DNA of 64,000 bases. Source: Thereva unica. Lineage: Eukaryota; Arthropoda; Insecta; Diptera; Therevidae. The position numbers were made by a program, and so were the translations under genes. Numbering within the stretch: the stretch's first letter is position 1; every line of letters begins with the position of its first letter. Under the pieces are notes generated by a model. The model saw nothing but the letters and a program-made list of their open reading frames with translations. It searched no databases and was not told where the DNA came from. Location: NCBI GenBank assembly GCA_949987705.1, contig OX465286.1:3015445-3079444 (forward strand), in the 5' to 3' direction. Below, one piece after another: positions 10,801-19,835 of the stretch.

Positions 10801-11958
10801 TGCATTTGTTTTTCTCCTTTCCGCGGGGGGATGTTGTTTTCTTTCGTCGTTTTAACTTGTTTCATACTTGTAAAATTTTTGGAGAGAATGCATGCTTTAC
10901 ATCTGTACGCGACTCCGACGTGTACGATGGATTTTTTCTTCTTAATGGCTTTCTGTGGATGCCTCGGGATTTAATTACTGACAACAGTGATAAGTATGGT
11001 CTATTTGCAGCGTTTATTCTTGTTGTTTTTCTATCGTTGTTTTCGGTAACGGTGTACACCGAGTAGTTGAACTGAAACGTGCCAAATTGCATGGTATCAA
11101 AGGACGTGTTTTCGGTATCGAAGAAGGCCGCCAGCGCAACTGCTTTGTTTAGTGCTGTGAATTCCAGTGCGAGTGCCAGATATTGCAGTGTTGTCTCAGC
11201 GGACTTGCACGCCTGGGCTACGCATGATTATAGGAGCTTAGCGGTTGGCGCTGAAGATAAGTTTCCCTTATAACAATTTTCTCTATTATCTTCAAAGCAA
11301 AAGGCGAGAGAAAATTATCGGCCTGAGAGATTTAGCCCCGGTATAATCCGAACGTCCTGGCTCGAGTATGAATGTTATGGCTATAGTAGAAGCAGAAGTC
11401 CCGAACTGGTGTTCCATGCTATTTCCAGGATTGGCTGTAGCGCATCTGCTATGAGTCGGCTTTCAACAATTCTGGCGGGATGCCATCTTTTCCAGCTGCT
11501 TGACCATTGGCCATTGCATGAATTGCGGCTAATATTTCCGTCTTGGATGTGGCACGAGTGGTGATTCTTATTGGCTGTGCATTGTTGCTGTTATCCTGAG
11601 GTTCCTGTGCAAATGAAATTCAGGATGGCCCAAGAAATAATCTCTCCATCTTTGGAGTTGGTCCTCGTCGCTGCACAGCAGTCTTCCTTCCGCACTGTTA
11701 TATACATATACAGATAAATCCAAATAAAATCAATTTTTGTTTATTACAGATCCAGCATCAGCAAAGCTAGCATTATCAATGACAACGCCAACAAAACGTG
11801 GCACAGATAAGGTATCGCCAGGGCATAATCAAGGTAATGCAACTAAAAGAATTAAGTCAACTGGTGGCGTTACAGCAGCTAGTAATGCTCTATTAGGGAA
11901 AAATTCACCACAAACACATCATATGCCTCCACCACAACAACAAAATCAAATTGAGTAG
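4637..11958 (+). CDS. Hcf: Host cell factor (HCF) gene, 3' part, nine exons
   Basis: Encodes the C-terminal 1288 residues of HCF, a nuclear chromatin adaptor linking transcription factors to histone methyltransferase and deacetylase complexes. Exons: 4637-4889, 5116-5378, 6459-8618, 8681-8802, 8882-8952, 9003-9193, 9306-9542, 9638-9998, 11750-11958. All junctions are GT-AG and phases match, giving 3867 nt with one terminal stop. Order: the post-Kelch CCKDLWYLE segment with a first FN3-like stretch, a long Thr/Ser/Val/Gly-rich region, a Taspase1-type site (QLDGAFD), a basic cluster, an acidic Asp/Glu/Asn/Ser region, and the paired FN3 module ([46 protein letters not shown] in successive parts) that joins the HCF halves. 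The N-terminal Kelch propeller is not in the window. Assignment rests on family recognition by eye. Confidence 0.93.
5116..5378 (+). CDS. Hcf: Hcf exon: low-complexity Ser/Thr/Ala region
   Basis: Acceptor AG at 5114-5115. The two opening bases complete a Gly codon from the previous exon, then [12 protein letters not shown] follows. The exon is rich in Thr, Ala and Val, as in the HCF central region. It ends in phase 0 before GTAAGT at 5379. Confidence 0.82.
5690..6030 (-). pseudogene. LINE C-terminal remnant in Hcf intron
   Basis: The minus strand reads [20 protein letters not shown] then [10 protein letters not shown] and a [15 protein letters not shown] block. This is the typical tail of RTE/CR1-like elements (RLGWFGHVxRM then a basic Trp-rich segment). 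Antisense to Hcf, decayed, in the intron between 5378 and 6459. The rest of that intron (5379-5690, 6030-6458) shows nothing else recognisable. Confidence 0.6.
6459..8618 (+). CDS. Hcf: Hcf large exon: central region with Taspase1 site, basic cluster and acidic domain
   Basis: 720 codons in one frame from [15 protein letters not shown] to KEMLR. The first two thirds are Thr/Val/Ser/Gly-rich with repeated TLGGKAVTV- and [13 protein letters not shown] segments matching insect HCF. A Taspase1-type motif Q-L-D-G-A-F-D is at 7749-7769, with predicted cleavage after the Asp codon ending at 7757. A Lys/Arg cluster at about 7830-7925 ([19 protein letters not shown]) may be a nuclear localisation signal. 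From 7980 to 8600 the chain is strongly acidic with Ser and Asn. The true donor is AGA|GTAATT at 8619; reading through gives an early stop at 8628. Confidence 0.92.
7749..7769 (+). other. Hcf: Predicted Taspase1 cleavage site in HCF
   Basis: Codons for Q-L-D-G-A-F-D fit the Taspase1 consensus (Q, hydrophobic, D, cleavage, G, x, acidic nearby). Known biology: Drosophila HCF is cut by Taspase1, whereas vertebrate HCF-1 is cut by OGT at HCF repeats. No HCF repeats are visible here. Cleavage is inferred. Confidence 0.75.
8681..8802 (+). CDS. Hcf: Hcf exon
   Basis: After AG at 8679-8680: [20 protein letters not shown] then [21 protein letters not shown]. The [15 protein letters not shown] block is conserved in insect HCF. 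Donor at 8803 (GTAAGG), ending with two bases of a codon. Confidence 0.87.
8882..8952 (+). CDS. Hcf: Hcf small exon (71 nt)
   Basis: Too short for a simple open-frame search. It is supported by AG at 8880-8881, donor GTAAAT at 8953, and phase matching on both sides (1 nt + 23 codons + 1 nt). Encodes [20 protein letters not shown] then DGL. Confidence 0.8.
9003..9193 (+). CDS. Hcf: Hcf exon
   Basis: After AG at 9001-9002: [20 protein letters not shown], the conserved [12 protein letters not shown] helix found just before the C-terminal FN3 domains, then a Ser/His-rich linker to TWED. Donor GTATGT at 9194. The intron before it is only 50 bp. Confidence 0.87.
9306..9542 (+). CDS. Hcf: Hcf exon: C-terminal FN3, first part
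   Basis: Encodes [20 protein letters not shown] through [20 protein letters not shown] and EWGE, the first strand set of the HCF C-terminal FN3 pair. 79 codons, phase 0 at both ends, GT-AG borders. In other HCFs this module binds the N-terminal fragment after cleavage. Confidence 0.93.
9638..9998 (+). CDS. Hcf: Hcf exon: C-terminal FN3, second part
   Basis: Encodes [20 protein letters not shown], then [43 protein letters not shown] and [20 protein letters not shown] followed by VRWLQ. This is the most conserved stretch of HCF and anchors the identification. Donor GTAAGA at 9999. The next intron is 1751 bp and filled with LINE debris. Confidence 0.95.
10090..10370 (-). pseudogene. Jockey-like LINE RNase H/zinc-knuckle remnant
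   Basis: The minus strand contains [20 protein letters not shown] then C, the Cys-rich tail after RNase H in Jockey-clade LINEs, followed by a basic [14 protein letters not shown] segment. Stop codons interrupt it. It lies in the last Hcf intron and is related to 13530-14130. Sequence from 10375 to 11060 has an open frame of 199 codons with no recognisable motif, probably also element-derived. Confidence 0.55.
11075..11225 (-). pseudogene. LINE reverse transcriptase palm fragment
   Basis: The minus strand reads [16 protein letters not shown] then [15 protein letters not shown] and NTSFDTM. This corresponds to Jockey-type RT motifs TETALHxLV and FLDIEGAFDNTSF, with the GAFD part lost. Intronic in Hcf, antisense. 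Confidence 0.5.
11330..11690 (-). pseudogene. LINE reverse transcriptase N-terminal fragment
   Basis: The minus strand reads [20 protein letters not shown], then fragments equivalent to [20 protein letters not shown] and LKADS, the region before RT motif 1 in RTE/CR1-like elements. Frame shifts and stops are present. Intronic in Hcf. Confidence 0.55.
11750..11958 (+). CDS. Hcf: Hcf terminal exon
   Basis: After TTATTACAG: completes the Asp codon, then [20 protein letters not shown] and KRIKSTGG, ending [10 protein letters not shown] with TAG at 11956-11958. The Lys/Arg motifs resemble the C-terminal nuclear localisation signal of HCF. Phase fits the exon ending at 9998. Confidence 0.9.
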
Positions 11959-12144
11959 AAAATGCAATTAAAAAAAGAAAAAGAAAAGAAGAATAAAACA
12001 GAAAAAAAAAGAAATTAAATGAAAATAAAAATAATGAAAACAAAACAACAACAAAAAGAATTAAAATAATACAACAAAAATTTAAAATAATGATGAAAAA
12101 GTAATAATAAATGAAAACAAAACTATATATAGTATATAAATATA

Positions 12145-12243
12145 AATAAAATAATTTTTTTTCTCTCATTTTATCTCTTCTTTTTTAAGTACATAACTGT
12201 TTCTGTTTAAGTTTTGTATTTATAATTACCCTTAGATAATAAA
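12145..12243 (+). promoter_or_regulatory. Candidate Hcf polyadenylation signals
   Basis: AATAAA at 12145-12150 and again at 12238-12243, 190 and 280 bases after the stop in an A-rich 3' UTR. The DNA is so AT-rich that such hexamers are expected by chance, so the choice is uncertain. 12250-12640 shows nothing else. Confidence 0.4.
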
Positions 12244-12642
12244 TTATAAGTTTTCTTTCTTTATGCGGTAGTATCAATAATAATAATAATAAAAATGAAA
12301 AAGAAACGGATGAAAAGTTATATATAAAATGAAAATTTAAAAACAAAGAAACAACAAAAAATAATACACATACGTAATTGTAAAAAACAAACTAAAAGCG
12401 TAACTTTAGAGCTCTGTAATTTTCCATCGATGTTTTGAAGTTGAATCCTAGACAAATATCCGAAAATATGGATTACATTATTATTATTTTTTTAAGAATG
12501 GAGATATTAATAAATACGTAAAAGGGAAAAATATTTTAATAATTTATTATTTGATTACTGACCGCTCGAAAAATTAATACAAAATTTGCCAAGCAAAATT
12601 ATATACACACACATACAAAAACAAAGGATTTCAATATTCTAT

Positions 12643-12826
12643 GGCCCCTGTGCTGAAAGTCGAGTCGTGATTCGTGACAAGTCGTTTGAGTTGAAGAAAA
12701 GGGCGTTACTATTTTCACGACAGAGGTCGTGCCCCATATGCTGAGAGTCGTAATTCGACTGAAACGTCACTTTCTTCAAATCAAATGACTTGTCACGAAT
12801 CACGATTCGACTTTCAGCACAGGGGA
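12643..12826. mobile_element. Hairpin MITE with ~55-bp TIRs
   Basis: The left end GGCCCCTGTGCTGAAAGTCG extends about 55 bp and matches the reverse complement of the right end (ends GCACAGGGG at 12825) with few mismatches. An inner diverged copy of the same terminus lies near 12750. No coding sequence. Confidence 0.85.
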
Positions 12827-12933
12827 CTGTAATGATATTGAAAGTGTATTTCTTAAAGGAAACGGGCGGGAACAGAAATGAAAATCAAACAAAATAAAGG
12901 TAGAAAAATGCTGTTATATAATACCAAGTCGCA

Positions 12934-13023
12934 CCTGGGGCCGGATTCTGCAAGCGTGAAAAAAATGTTCTTTGTTTCGCCGTACGCACAGTCGAGTTCA
13001 CGCTTGCGAAATCCAACCCCAGG
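12934..13023. mobile_element. 90-bp hairpin MITE (CCTGGGG family)
   Basis: The left arm CCTGGGGCCGGATTCTGCAA and the right arm (reverse complement CCTGGGGTTGGATTTCGCAA) share an ~27-bp inverted repeat with about five mismatches, both ending in AGCGTGAA. The interior is about 36 bp. 13024-13530 is AT-rich with no recognised feature. Confidence 0.7.
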
Positions 13024-13529
13024 CTTAAGGAGAGTGTCAGTCTGCAGACCTTTTTATTTTTTAATTAAATTAAATTCTATAAACTCAATAGTTTCTTCTA
13101 TAGTTTCGCTGCAGGAATAAAGAATATACTCTCAATTAGAGCAATATGTTTTTTTAGTCGTTTGTAATCAAATAAAAATAATTATAAAAACGATAAGTTT
13201 TTAAAGAGTATTTTACGGTAAAGTTAAAGAGTTTATAAAAGGATATTAGACTTTATTATAGATTTTTATTTGTTTTTTGTCTGAATTAATTAATTACTTT
13301 TTTCAATAATTTGAATGTATTAAATAAAAATTGAAATACAAGCAACGTTCAATAATAATAATTATCCGAGACAAATGGCTGTGTGGACAAAAAATACACA
13401 CGTTTTATTCATTTATGACCACCATTTATCATCAGCTTTCTGTGACCTCTTTGTGGCTTCTCATATCTTCTTCTCGGTTTGTGTCTTTTTTTTGTGAGGT
13501 ACTAGGTCCATAGTTACCCCCGCGGCCAC

Positions 13530-14155
13530 TTACTTGGCCTACTGTACTACACCGCTGTATCTCATATTTGTACGGTAGACCGCTTGATCAAGCTCAGCAG
13601 TCTGTCGAGTGGCTTGTTGCCTGAAATTTGAATGCTCCAACAGGGTCTCGTCCAACAACAAGAAGACTCTGCTCCTCGCTAGCGCGGCACACTTCTAGAA
13701 AACATGTAAGGCAGACTCATCGCACTAAAGGCAAAGCCTGCGAGTGGGCTCCTCCGTCCTACATATGGAGTATAGTGGTAATTTATGGTGCAGTGTCCGG
13801 TCAGCAGTCTGTCGAGTGGCTTGTTGCCTGAAATTTGAATGCTCCAACAGGGTCTCGTCCAACAACAAGAAGACTCTGCTCCTCGCTAGCGCGGCACACT
13901 TCTAGAAAACATGTAAGGCAGACTCATCGCACTAAAGGCAAAGCCTGCGAGTGGGCTCCTCCGTCCTACATATGGAGTATAGTGGTAATTTATGGTGCAG
14001 TGTCCGGTAAATTAAGCCAACAAGAGTGTCGTTGACATAATTTCTGCTGCACCCAATACAATTCCAATAATCCCTTGGTCGTAGCATTAGGAGACGGCAC
14101 AGGAATGAACCGTAGGGAGTGAGCCAGTCCATGCGCTGGGGTGATAGCACATAAG
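13530..14155 (-). pseudogene. Jockey-like LINE C-terminal remnant
   Basis: The minus strand reads TRRLCL then CDESALHVF, KCAALARSRVFLLLDETLLE and RQQATRQTA, the post-RNase H Cys-rich tail of Jockey-like LINEs, related to 10090-10370. Part of it (about 13597-14009) is a direct tandem duplication. Confidence 0.6.
13597..14009. repeat. 207-bp direct tandem duplication inside LINE remnant
   Basis: Two adjacent copies, beginning at about 13597 and 13804 with CAGCAGTCTGTCGAGTGG, appear identical by eye across about 207 bp. This indicates a recent local duplication after the LINE inserted. Confidence 0.88.
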
Positions 14156-14159
14156 CTGT

Positions 14160-14216
14160 TTCAATCGACCTCTTCATACAAAAATCTTGAATTTTTGTAT
14201 GAAGAGGTCGATTGAA
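14160..14216. repeat. Perfect 25-bp-arm palindrome
   Basis: TTCAATCGACCTCTTCATAC continues to a 25-base arm at 14160-14184, repeated inverted at 14192-14216 with a 7-base spacer. It may be an inverted junction of two element fragments or a small hairpin. 14217-14650 otherwise shows nothing recognised. Confidence 0.85.
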
Positions 14217-14654
14217 CCAACTTACGTGCTACCATCCAAGACCTCCAGAGTAAATTTCATCGAAATCTGGTTTGGCTGCAGCGATTTAGACAAGGGTAAC
14301 TAGATTGGGATCGCCCAGCTCACCAAGAGAACATTGGCAGTCCCAAACCAAGCTAGATTTGGATCTACGGGATCCGCTTGGCTATCAGTGAAGATATAGA
14401 TCTTATCTTATTATTTGCTGCAACTTTTCCATCGAACTGTGTGCTTTCAGTAATGCGTACTTACATGCGCAAGTTGGACCTGCGTCCATGTGGAGGAGGC
14501 AGTGTATCTTACCTTGGAGCTCTTGCATTTTGTATAAGCAGCCGGCTAAGCCACTAATCTTATTACGGGTCTTAGATCTACTTTGTAGCATTCAAGAACT
14601 ATCAAACACGTTGTGGGTATTCTGGTGCTAGGTTTTTAAGTTCGATTAGTTCGT

Positions 14655-14935
14655 CACTGTGCCTTACTTATTCCCCTTTAATCCCTCTTGGGAAATAGGG
14701 CGGACACAGTTGCCCTCCAGCGGACTGTTTTGTGCGACAGCTCTCCGCTCCGACCAAGATCTCCCAGTTGTTGCGGCCTCTACTAATAGGATTCTTTTCC
14801 ACGTTGTTCCAGGTCATCCGACTCGACGAGATCCTTGCGGATTCCAGTCAAGGGCCTATTTGGCTAGATTCTCGTTTTCGCGTCGCAAGGTATGGCCAAT
14901 CCAATTCCACTTCCTTCGCCTGATTTGACGGCGCC
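14655..14935 (-). pseudogene. RTE-like LINE C-terminal remnant
   Basis: The minus strand reads RRRKWNWIGHTLRRENENLA then ALDWNPQGSR and TTWKRILLEAATTGRSW, the RTE/BovB-type RT tail (WxWIGHxLRR, then ALxWNPQG, then Trp-Arg). Broken by a stop. The C run at 15049-15058 is ten bases. Confidence 0.65.
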
Positions 14936-15776
14936 ATAGCTCTTCATTAGATTTGCACACAAAGTGCACATTTGGATCCTTGCAGCTACGGTATGATGTT
15001 TTGAAAGTGAATGCCCATTCTTAATGCGTGGTTTTCTACTGGTCAGTGCCCCCCCCCCAGCTAGAGCTCTAGATAGGTTCGTGCGGGATAGCTTTAGGAG
15101 GTTATGAGTTTATCTTTTCTTTTAAAGCAGCCATGTTCTTTTGACCGTGCTGCATATTGGTAATCCTTTCCATCTTGCATTGGGCCAGGAATATGAAGTG
15201 TAGGTAAATATGTCTTTTAAAGCGTCGTTTTGTTGTAGAGAGAGACAGACAGTTTAAATTGTATAAATAATTAATAAAAAATATAACTGAAAGTAATAAT
15301 AATTTAAAATTAGAATGTTTTTTTCTTTTCTGTACAAATTTCTTTATTTATTTTGAGATATTTTTTCAATGATATTAAACGCACAACACTGCAAATATAT
15401 TATATACATACATATTGAAAAAAGTGTACCTACTTTCGTTTTAATCATTAAATTTAAACAAAAAGATCAATTGTAAAAAAAAATCAATTGTTACTATCTA
15501 TAAAAGGAGAAATTACTCCACTAATAACACTGCTACTCATGTAAACAAGGAAACTCTCTTACTTCAGCTTTCATTGTTTTATTGAAATAAGTTGTTTTGA
15601 ATTATATTTAAATAGTTATTTTTATTTTTAACGAAAACAAAAAAAAGTGTACACGTGCCCCTATATATTCAATCAGCTCTATTCTGCGCTTAAATAAGAC
15701 GTGACCGTACAGTCCCCCGTAACGAGCTCTCTTGTTCCTTTTAGGTGATGCCGCCAAGAGACATGGGGCCTTATTC
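14936..15776. other. Intergenic, no recognised feature
   Basis: A mix of unassigned moderate-GC sequence to about 15240, then AT-rich DNA. No gene or repeat boundary could be supported apart from the short C run. Confidence 0.5.
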
Positions 15777-15873
15777 TCGTTGTCGAATCACCTAAGTGAG
15801 ATTTGTCGCAGTTGGTGTCACGTCACTTTGAATGTGGTATGTGGACCTCGGTGCCTACCACAATAAGGCTGTC
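15776..15873. mobile_element. MITE related to the 3632 element
   Basis: The left end GGCCTTATTCTCGTTGTCGA matches the reverse complement of the right end of the 3632-3853 element. The right end is ACAATAAGGCTG. Ends only partly pair, so it is a decayed or internally deleted copy. Confidence 0.5.
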
Positions 15874-15957
15874 CCGTGTGTGATTGATTGTGTGATAATG
15901 TTTTGGCGAAATTTTGCTCTGATCTCAAAACACACTAAACCCCCTCTCGGAGGACCA

Positions 15958-16176
15958 GGGGGTTATCCTGGAATGTGACTTCGAAGTGAGTGATTTAGTT
16001 TTTGTATCGCTGAATGCCTGATAAATATTCGAAAAGATAATATTTTCACCCAAAGGTGGTTGGCAATGGCTTTTCTCATGGACTGAAATGCGATGACAGA
16101 CGGACAAACTAATTCGAATTCGGGATATATTATTTCCGAAATACTTGACTACCAATCGCATTCCAGGATAACCCCC
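15958..16176. mobile_element. 219-bp MITE with 21-bp TIRs
   Basis: The left GGGGGTTATCCTGGAATGTG and the right end (reverse complement GGGGGTTATCCTGGAATGCG) differ at one base over 21. No coding capacity. Confidence 0.8.
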
Positions 16177-16338
16177 AGATCTCTTGTATCTCTTGTTCCT
16201 CTACGTTCCATAGGGGTTGATTACGCCCGTTATATTTTCCTGTCGAGCTTAACAGTACTACCGCTTGCAGGCGAAATGCAGAGAAACTGGGAGCAAAAAT
16301 TCATGGCAATCATTTCCTTTGCTGTATAAAATGTACTG

Positions 16339-16432
16339 GCCCCCTGTGCTGAAAGTGACGTGTTTCGTGACAAGTCGTTTGAGTTGATGAAAGAGACGTT
16401 TCAGTCGAATTGCGACTTCCAGCACAGGGGCT
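16339..16432. mobile_element. MITE, GGCCCCTGTGCTG family
   Basis: CCCCTGTGCTGAAAGT at the left end and the inverse of AGCACAGGGG at 16421-16430. About 92 bp, same terminal family as 12643. Confidence 0.7.
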
Positions 16433-16453
16433 TGGAGTAGAAATGTTTAGTTT

Positions 16454-16543
16454 GGCCCCTGTACTGAGAGTCGTGATTCCACTGTAAAGTCACTTTCTTC
16501 AACTTCAACGACTTGTGGTGATTCGACTTTCTGCACAGTGGCC
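16454..16543. mobile_element. MITE, GGCCCCTGTACTG family
   Basis: Starts GGCCCCTGTACTGAGAGTCG and ends with the inverse (GTGCACAGTGGCC-type end, 16530-16543, imperfect). It is only 22 bp from the previous copy. Both have lost most internal sequence. Confidence 0.6.
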
Positions 16544-16642
16544 ATTATTTGCTATATTCTGTTCTGGTAAATTAGCATCTAATTAAAAAATGTGGATAAA
16601 ATTTAAATGTGAAATAAAAATATATGACTAAATTAAATTAAA

Positions 16643-16738
16643 GGCCACCCTATGCTGAGAGCTCTTTTTCTGTCATGTGAAGTGAGAACCTAATGAACAA
16701 CTTTTATGAGCTTCACTTCACATGACAGAAACTGGGGC
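16643..16738. mobile_element. Hairpin MITE, GGCCACCC/GGGGCC
   Basis: Inner arms TTTCTGTCATGTGAAGTGA and its inverse at about 16711-16730 form a near-perfect 19-20 bp stem. The right end GGGGCC overlaps the start of the next element. Confidence 0.65.
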
Positions 16739-17067
16739 CGTATTTGGTTTCTCGAGTCGACATTGTCTTCTGTCGATAAATAAAAATTGGCATTTGGCAA
16801 CGTGATATCGTCTCTTTACGTGTCGATAAAGACGTTTGACGATTATTAAAAAGCTCAATTTATCCATACAATAAACTTTTAACAATTTCTATTTTAATTA
16901 AATATACGTGGTTTGCTGCCTTGAAGTAATACCAACCAATTTGATGGTTTTGTATGGCTGCGCTTAGCTGTCGATTTGGTCGTGAAACCAAATATGAAAC
17001 TTAAAGAAAATCGAGAAGCTTTTTTTGTCGAGTCGATCCATCGACTCGAGAAACCAAATACGGCCCC
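16734..17067. mobile_element. 334-bp MITE with perfect 27-bp TIRs
   Basis: GGGGCCGTATTTGGTTTCTC plus seven more bases at 16734-16760 is exactly inverted at 17041-17067. The interior contains repeated GTCGATAAA blocks. A 60-codon frame at 16976 is a shadow. No clear target duplication is seen. Confidence 0.88.
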
Positions 17068-18384
17068 TGCGACTTTTTCAGCACTAAAACTAAAAAAAAA
17101 CCTTAACTACAACTTCCATTTAAAATTACATTTAATTTTAAAACAAAAAAGGATCTAAAGAAAGTTAGATATATTTGAAGATAACCTATATAGAAATATG
17201 GGCACAATGTGAAATTTAATAAAACTTAAAAAATAAACAAGTAAAATTAAAAAGCAAAAAAAATATATTCTTATGTATACAATTTTGTTGAGATTTGTTT
17301 TCTTTTTGTCACATATAATATGTGTTTTATTTTTTTAAAGAATATATTTCATTTTTTTTCTTTTTTCGTTTTTATTTTTATTATTTAAAAATGAAATTAA
17401 TTGTAATATGTTTATTGTAAAATATCAAATGATAATACTTTTAAGGAATTTAAAAAAAAAATTAAAAAACAAAAAAAAATTAGTAACTAGGTTTTTGTTT
17501 TTCTTGTAAAATGCTTTTGATTTTTCTATAAAGAAATTAATACCACAACAACAAAAAGAAGAAAATTATCAAAAAAATAAAGTAAACTAAATAAATAAAA
17601 ATGTCTGAAATGTAATAAAAACATTTTTTTTTGTGAGGTCATTCTGACTTTTTTTTATTTATAAAAATATATATCGTAAATATATTTATGGGTGTGTATA
17701 TTAATAATATGATAGAGTGGTCCTTTTTTAAAATTTGTATTATTCATTTTTTTTTCGGGAAATTCGTCTAAGTCTAAGAAAAGTGTGTGTAGGGCGCGGG
17801 CGCGAGGGTCTTATGGGGGTTAATTTTATGAGAAGAGTTTTATGCTTGTCACACTTTATACAACAAAAATAATTTACTAAAAATCATATTGCAGTGTGGG
17901 AAATTTTTCACATTTACATAGGACCATTCTAATATATTCAAAAACAACAAAAAAGAAAGAAGAAAACTACAAATTTGCGTAATGGTTCGAGAAAAAAATA
18001 AATGAAATTAACAAAATGTTAAAAAGATGATATTGATTATATAGTATGTAGAAGTATCAAAAGAACAAAAGAAAAACAAAAAAAAAACAAAAATATTGTC
18101 ATTGAAAAAATGAAAAGAAATAGTATAAAGTAAAAATCAAAAAACAAAAAAAAACACAATAAATTTTAAAGATTTTTTTTTTTAGATATTAAGACAAGTT
18201 ATAAAGAAAACAACAAAAAGGAAATACACAGAAAAGGCAGATACTATATTAATAAAAAATGTAATAAATGTAATGAGTTTTGTTTATATAAAAAAAAACT
18301 TTTAGTTTTGAATATATATAAAATGCATTAATTATATCCTTTTTAACCTCGAATTTGAACCTCTTTACACAAAAACGCCAAAGG
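17068..18384. other. AT-rich intergenic DNA
   Basis: Dominated by A and T runs with AATAAA hexamers. No gene, element end or RNA gene could be supported. Confidence 0.55.
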
Positions 18385-18425
18385 GGATCACCAAAAAGGG
18401 TATAACTCCCGAACCCCTTGGAATT
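18385..18425. repeat. Satellite fragment at left edge of foldback block
   Basis: Contains ATAACTCCCGAACCCCTTGG, the signature block of the ~300-bp satellite at 354-1531 and 22.2-39.6 kb. It is a single short piece just left of the foldback terminus. Confidence 0.6.
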
Positions 18426-18501
18426 TTTTTTTTGGCAAACTCAAAAACAATTTATTCTCTGTTTAAATCATCATCATCGATTATTTGCAGAGATGGGGTA
18501 G

Positions 18502-18741
18502 AAACTTTTATTTATCATTCCAATTGAAGTCGTCAAAGATCTCTATTTAAATATCCAGGGTGCAAACAAACGATATTCTAGGTATGAAAACTTCTCATCT
18601 CTTTACCCATTCAACTGCCTCCCTACCCACAATTCCAACAATCTCCATCAACATGAATTTCATGCTCTTTCCAAACTTAAACATTACATTAAAAACAAAC
18701 CACTAACGCTTGAACAAATCTATAATTCCAGCATTATTTAG
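18502..18741 (+). pseudogene. Open frame ending in foldback terminus, possible transposase C-terminus relic
   Basis: 79 codons open between TAG at 18499 and TAG at 18739, with no ATG. Segments include FIIPIEVVKDLYLNIQGANK, RYSRYENFSSLYPFN and HYIKNKPLTLEQIYNSSII. The last part overlaps the inverted terminus. Inner foldback ends encode the homologous HYINKNKPLTLEQML before a stop on the minus strand (for example 22141-22094), differing by an in-frame codon. No family is recognised; it could be a captured gene end or the element's own protein tail. Confidence 0.4.
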
Positions 18742-18870
18742 ATTCGCTGGCTAAACCAGGAGTGATCGACCTAAAATCTTCAAAGCTGGCAGAGCAACGG
18801 AAATAAATTGAAGAAATTCTCGCTGGAAGCTGTGACATCATACCATTTCAAAATTAACGCCAACACCGTA
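18708..18870 (+). repeat. Outer terminal inverted repeat, left
   Basis: Inverted match to 43440-43598. It starts at ACAAATCTATAATTCCAGCA and runs to CATTTCAAAATTAACGCCAA. Confidence 0.85.
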
Positions 18871-19835
18871 GTCGCTACTTCACCCACAACGCCAGCAACC
18901 ACCGACATGATTAGCGGCGACTCCCGGTGATGGTAACTGAGAGGAAAGGAGCAAACCACCAACCACGGTAAATTTTACTTTTCAACTTTTTTGAACTCTT
19001 CAAAATAATTAATAATCTGTAATTTCCAGTGCAATCAATTAAAGGATGCAGTAAACCTCCACGCTGGTATCCTGAGCATCACTGCTGTCCACCCACCCCA
19101 GCCAACAACCGCCACTCCACCCACAACTCCAGCAACCACCGACATGATTAGCGGCGACTCCCGGTGATGGTGACTGAGAGGAAAGGAGCAAACCACCAAC
19201 CACGGTAAATTTTACTTTTCAACTTTTTTTAACTCTTCAAAATAATTAATAATCTGTAATTTCCAGTGCAATCAATTAAAGGATGCAGTAAACTCCACGC
19301 TGGTATCCTGAGCATCACTGCTGTCCACCCACCCCAGCCAACAACCGCCACTCCACCCACAACTCCAGCAACCACCGACATGTTAGCGGCGACTCCCGGT
19401 GATAGTGACTGAGAGGAAAGGAGCAAACCACCAACCACGGTAAATTTTACTTTTCAACTTTTTTTAACTCTTCAAAATAATTAATAATCTGTAATTTCCA
19501 GTGCAATCAATTAAAGGATGCAGTAAACCTCCACGCTGGTATCCTGAGCATCACTGCTGTCCACCCACCCCAGCCAACAACCGCCACTCCACCCACAACT
19601 CCAGCAACCACCGACATGATTAGCGGCGACTCCCGGTGATGGTGACTGAGAGGAAAGGAGCAAACCACCAACCACGGTAAATTTTACTTTTCAACTTTTT
19701 TTAACTCTTCAAAATAATTAATAATCTGCAATTTCCAGTGTAATCAATTAAAGGATGCAGTAAACTCCACGCTGGTATCCTGAGCATCACTGCTGTCCAC
19801 CCACCCCAGCCAACAACCAGCGCAAGCAACTCAAA
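18840..19835. repeat. 236-bp tandem repeats in left foldback arm
   Basis: CCACGCTGGTATCCTGAGCA starts at about 19059, 19295, 19531 and 19767, a steady 236-bp period, with a diverged partial unit before. Each complete unit carries a GTAAATTTTAC...TTTCCAG stretch resembling a short intron. The inverted single-copy version is in the right arms (for example about 21510-21640). Confidence 0.9.

Noticed and set aside
10375..10974. 199-codon open frame as a host gene
   Set aside because: It is located inside the last Hcf intron between LINE fragments, without recognisable domains, overlapping other long frames.
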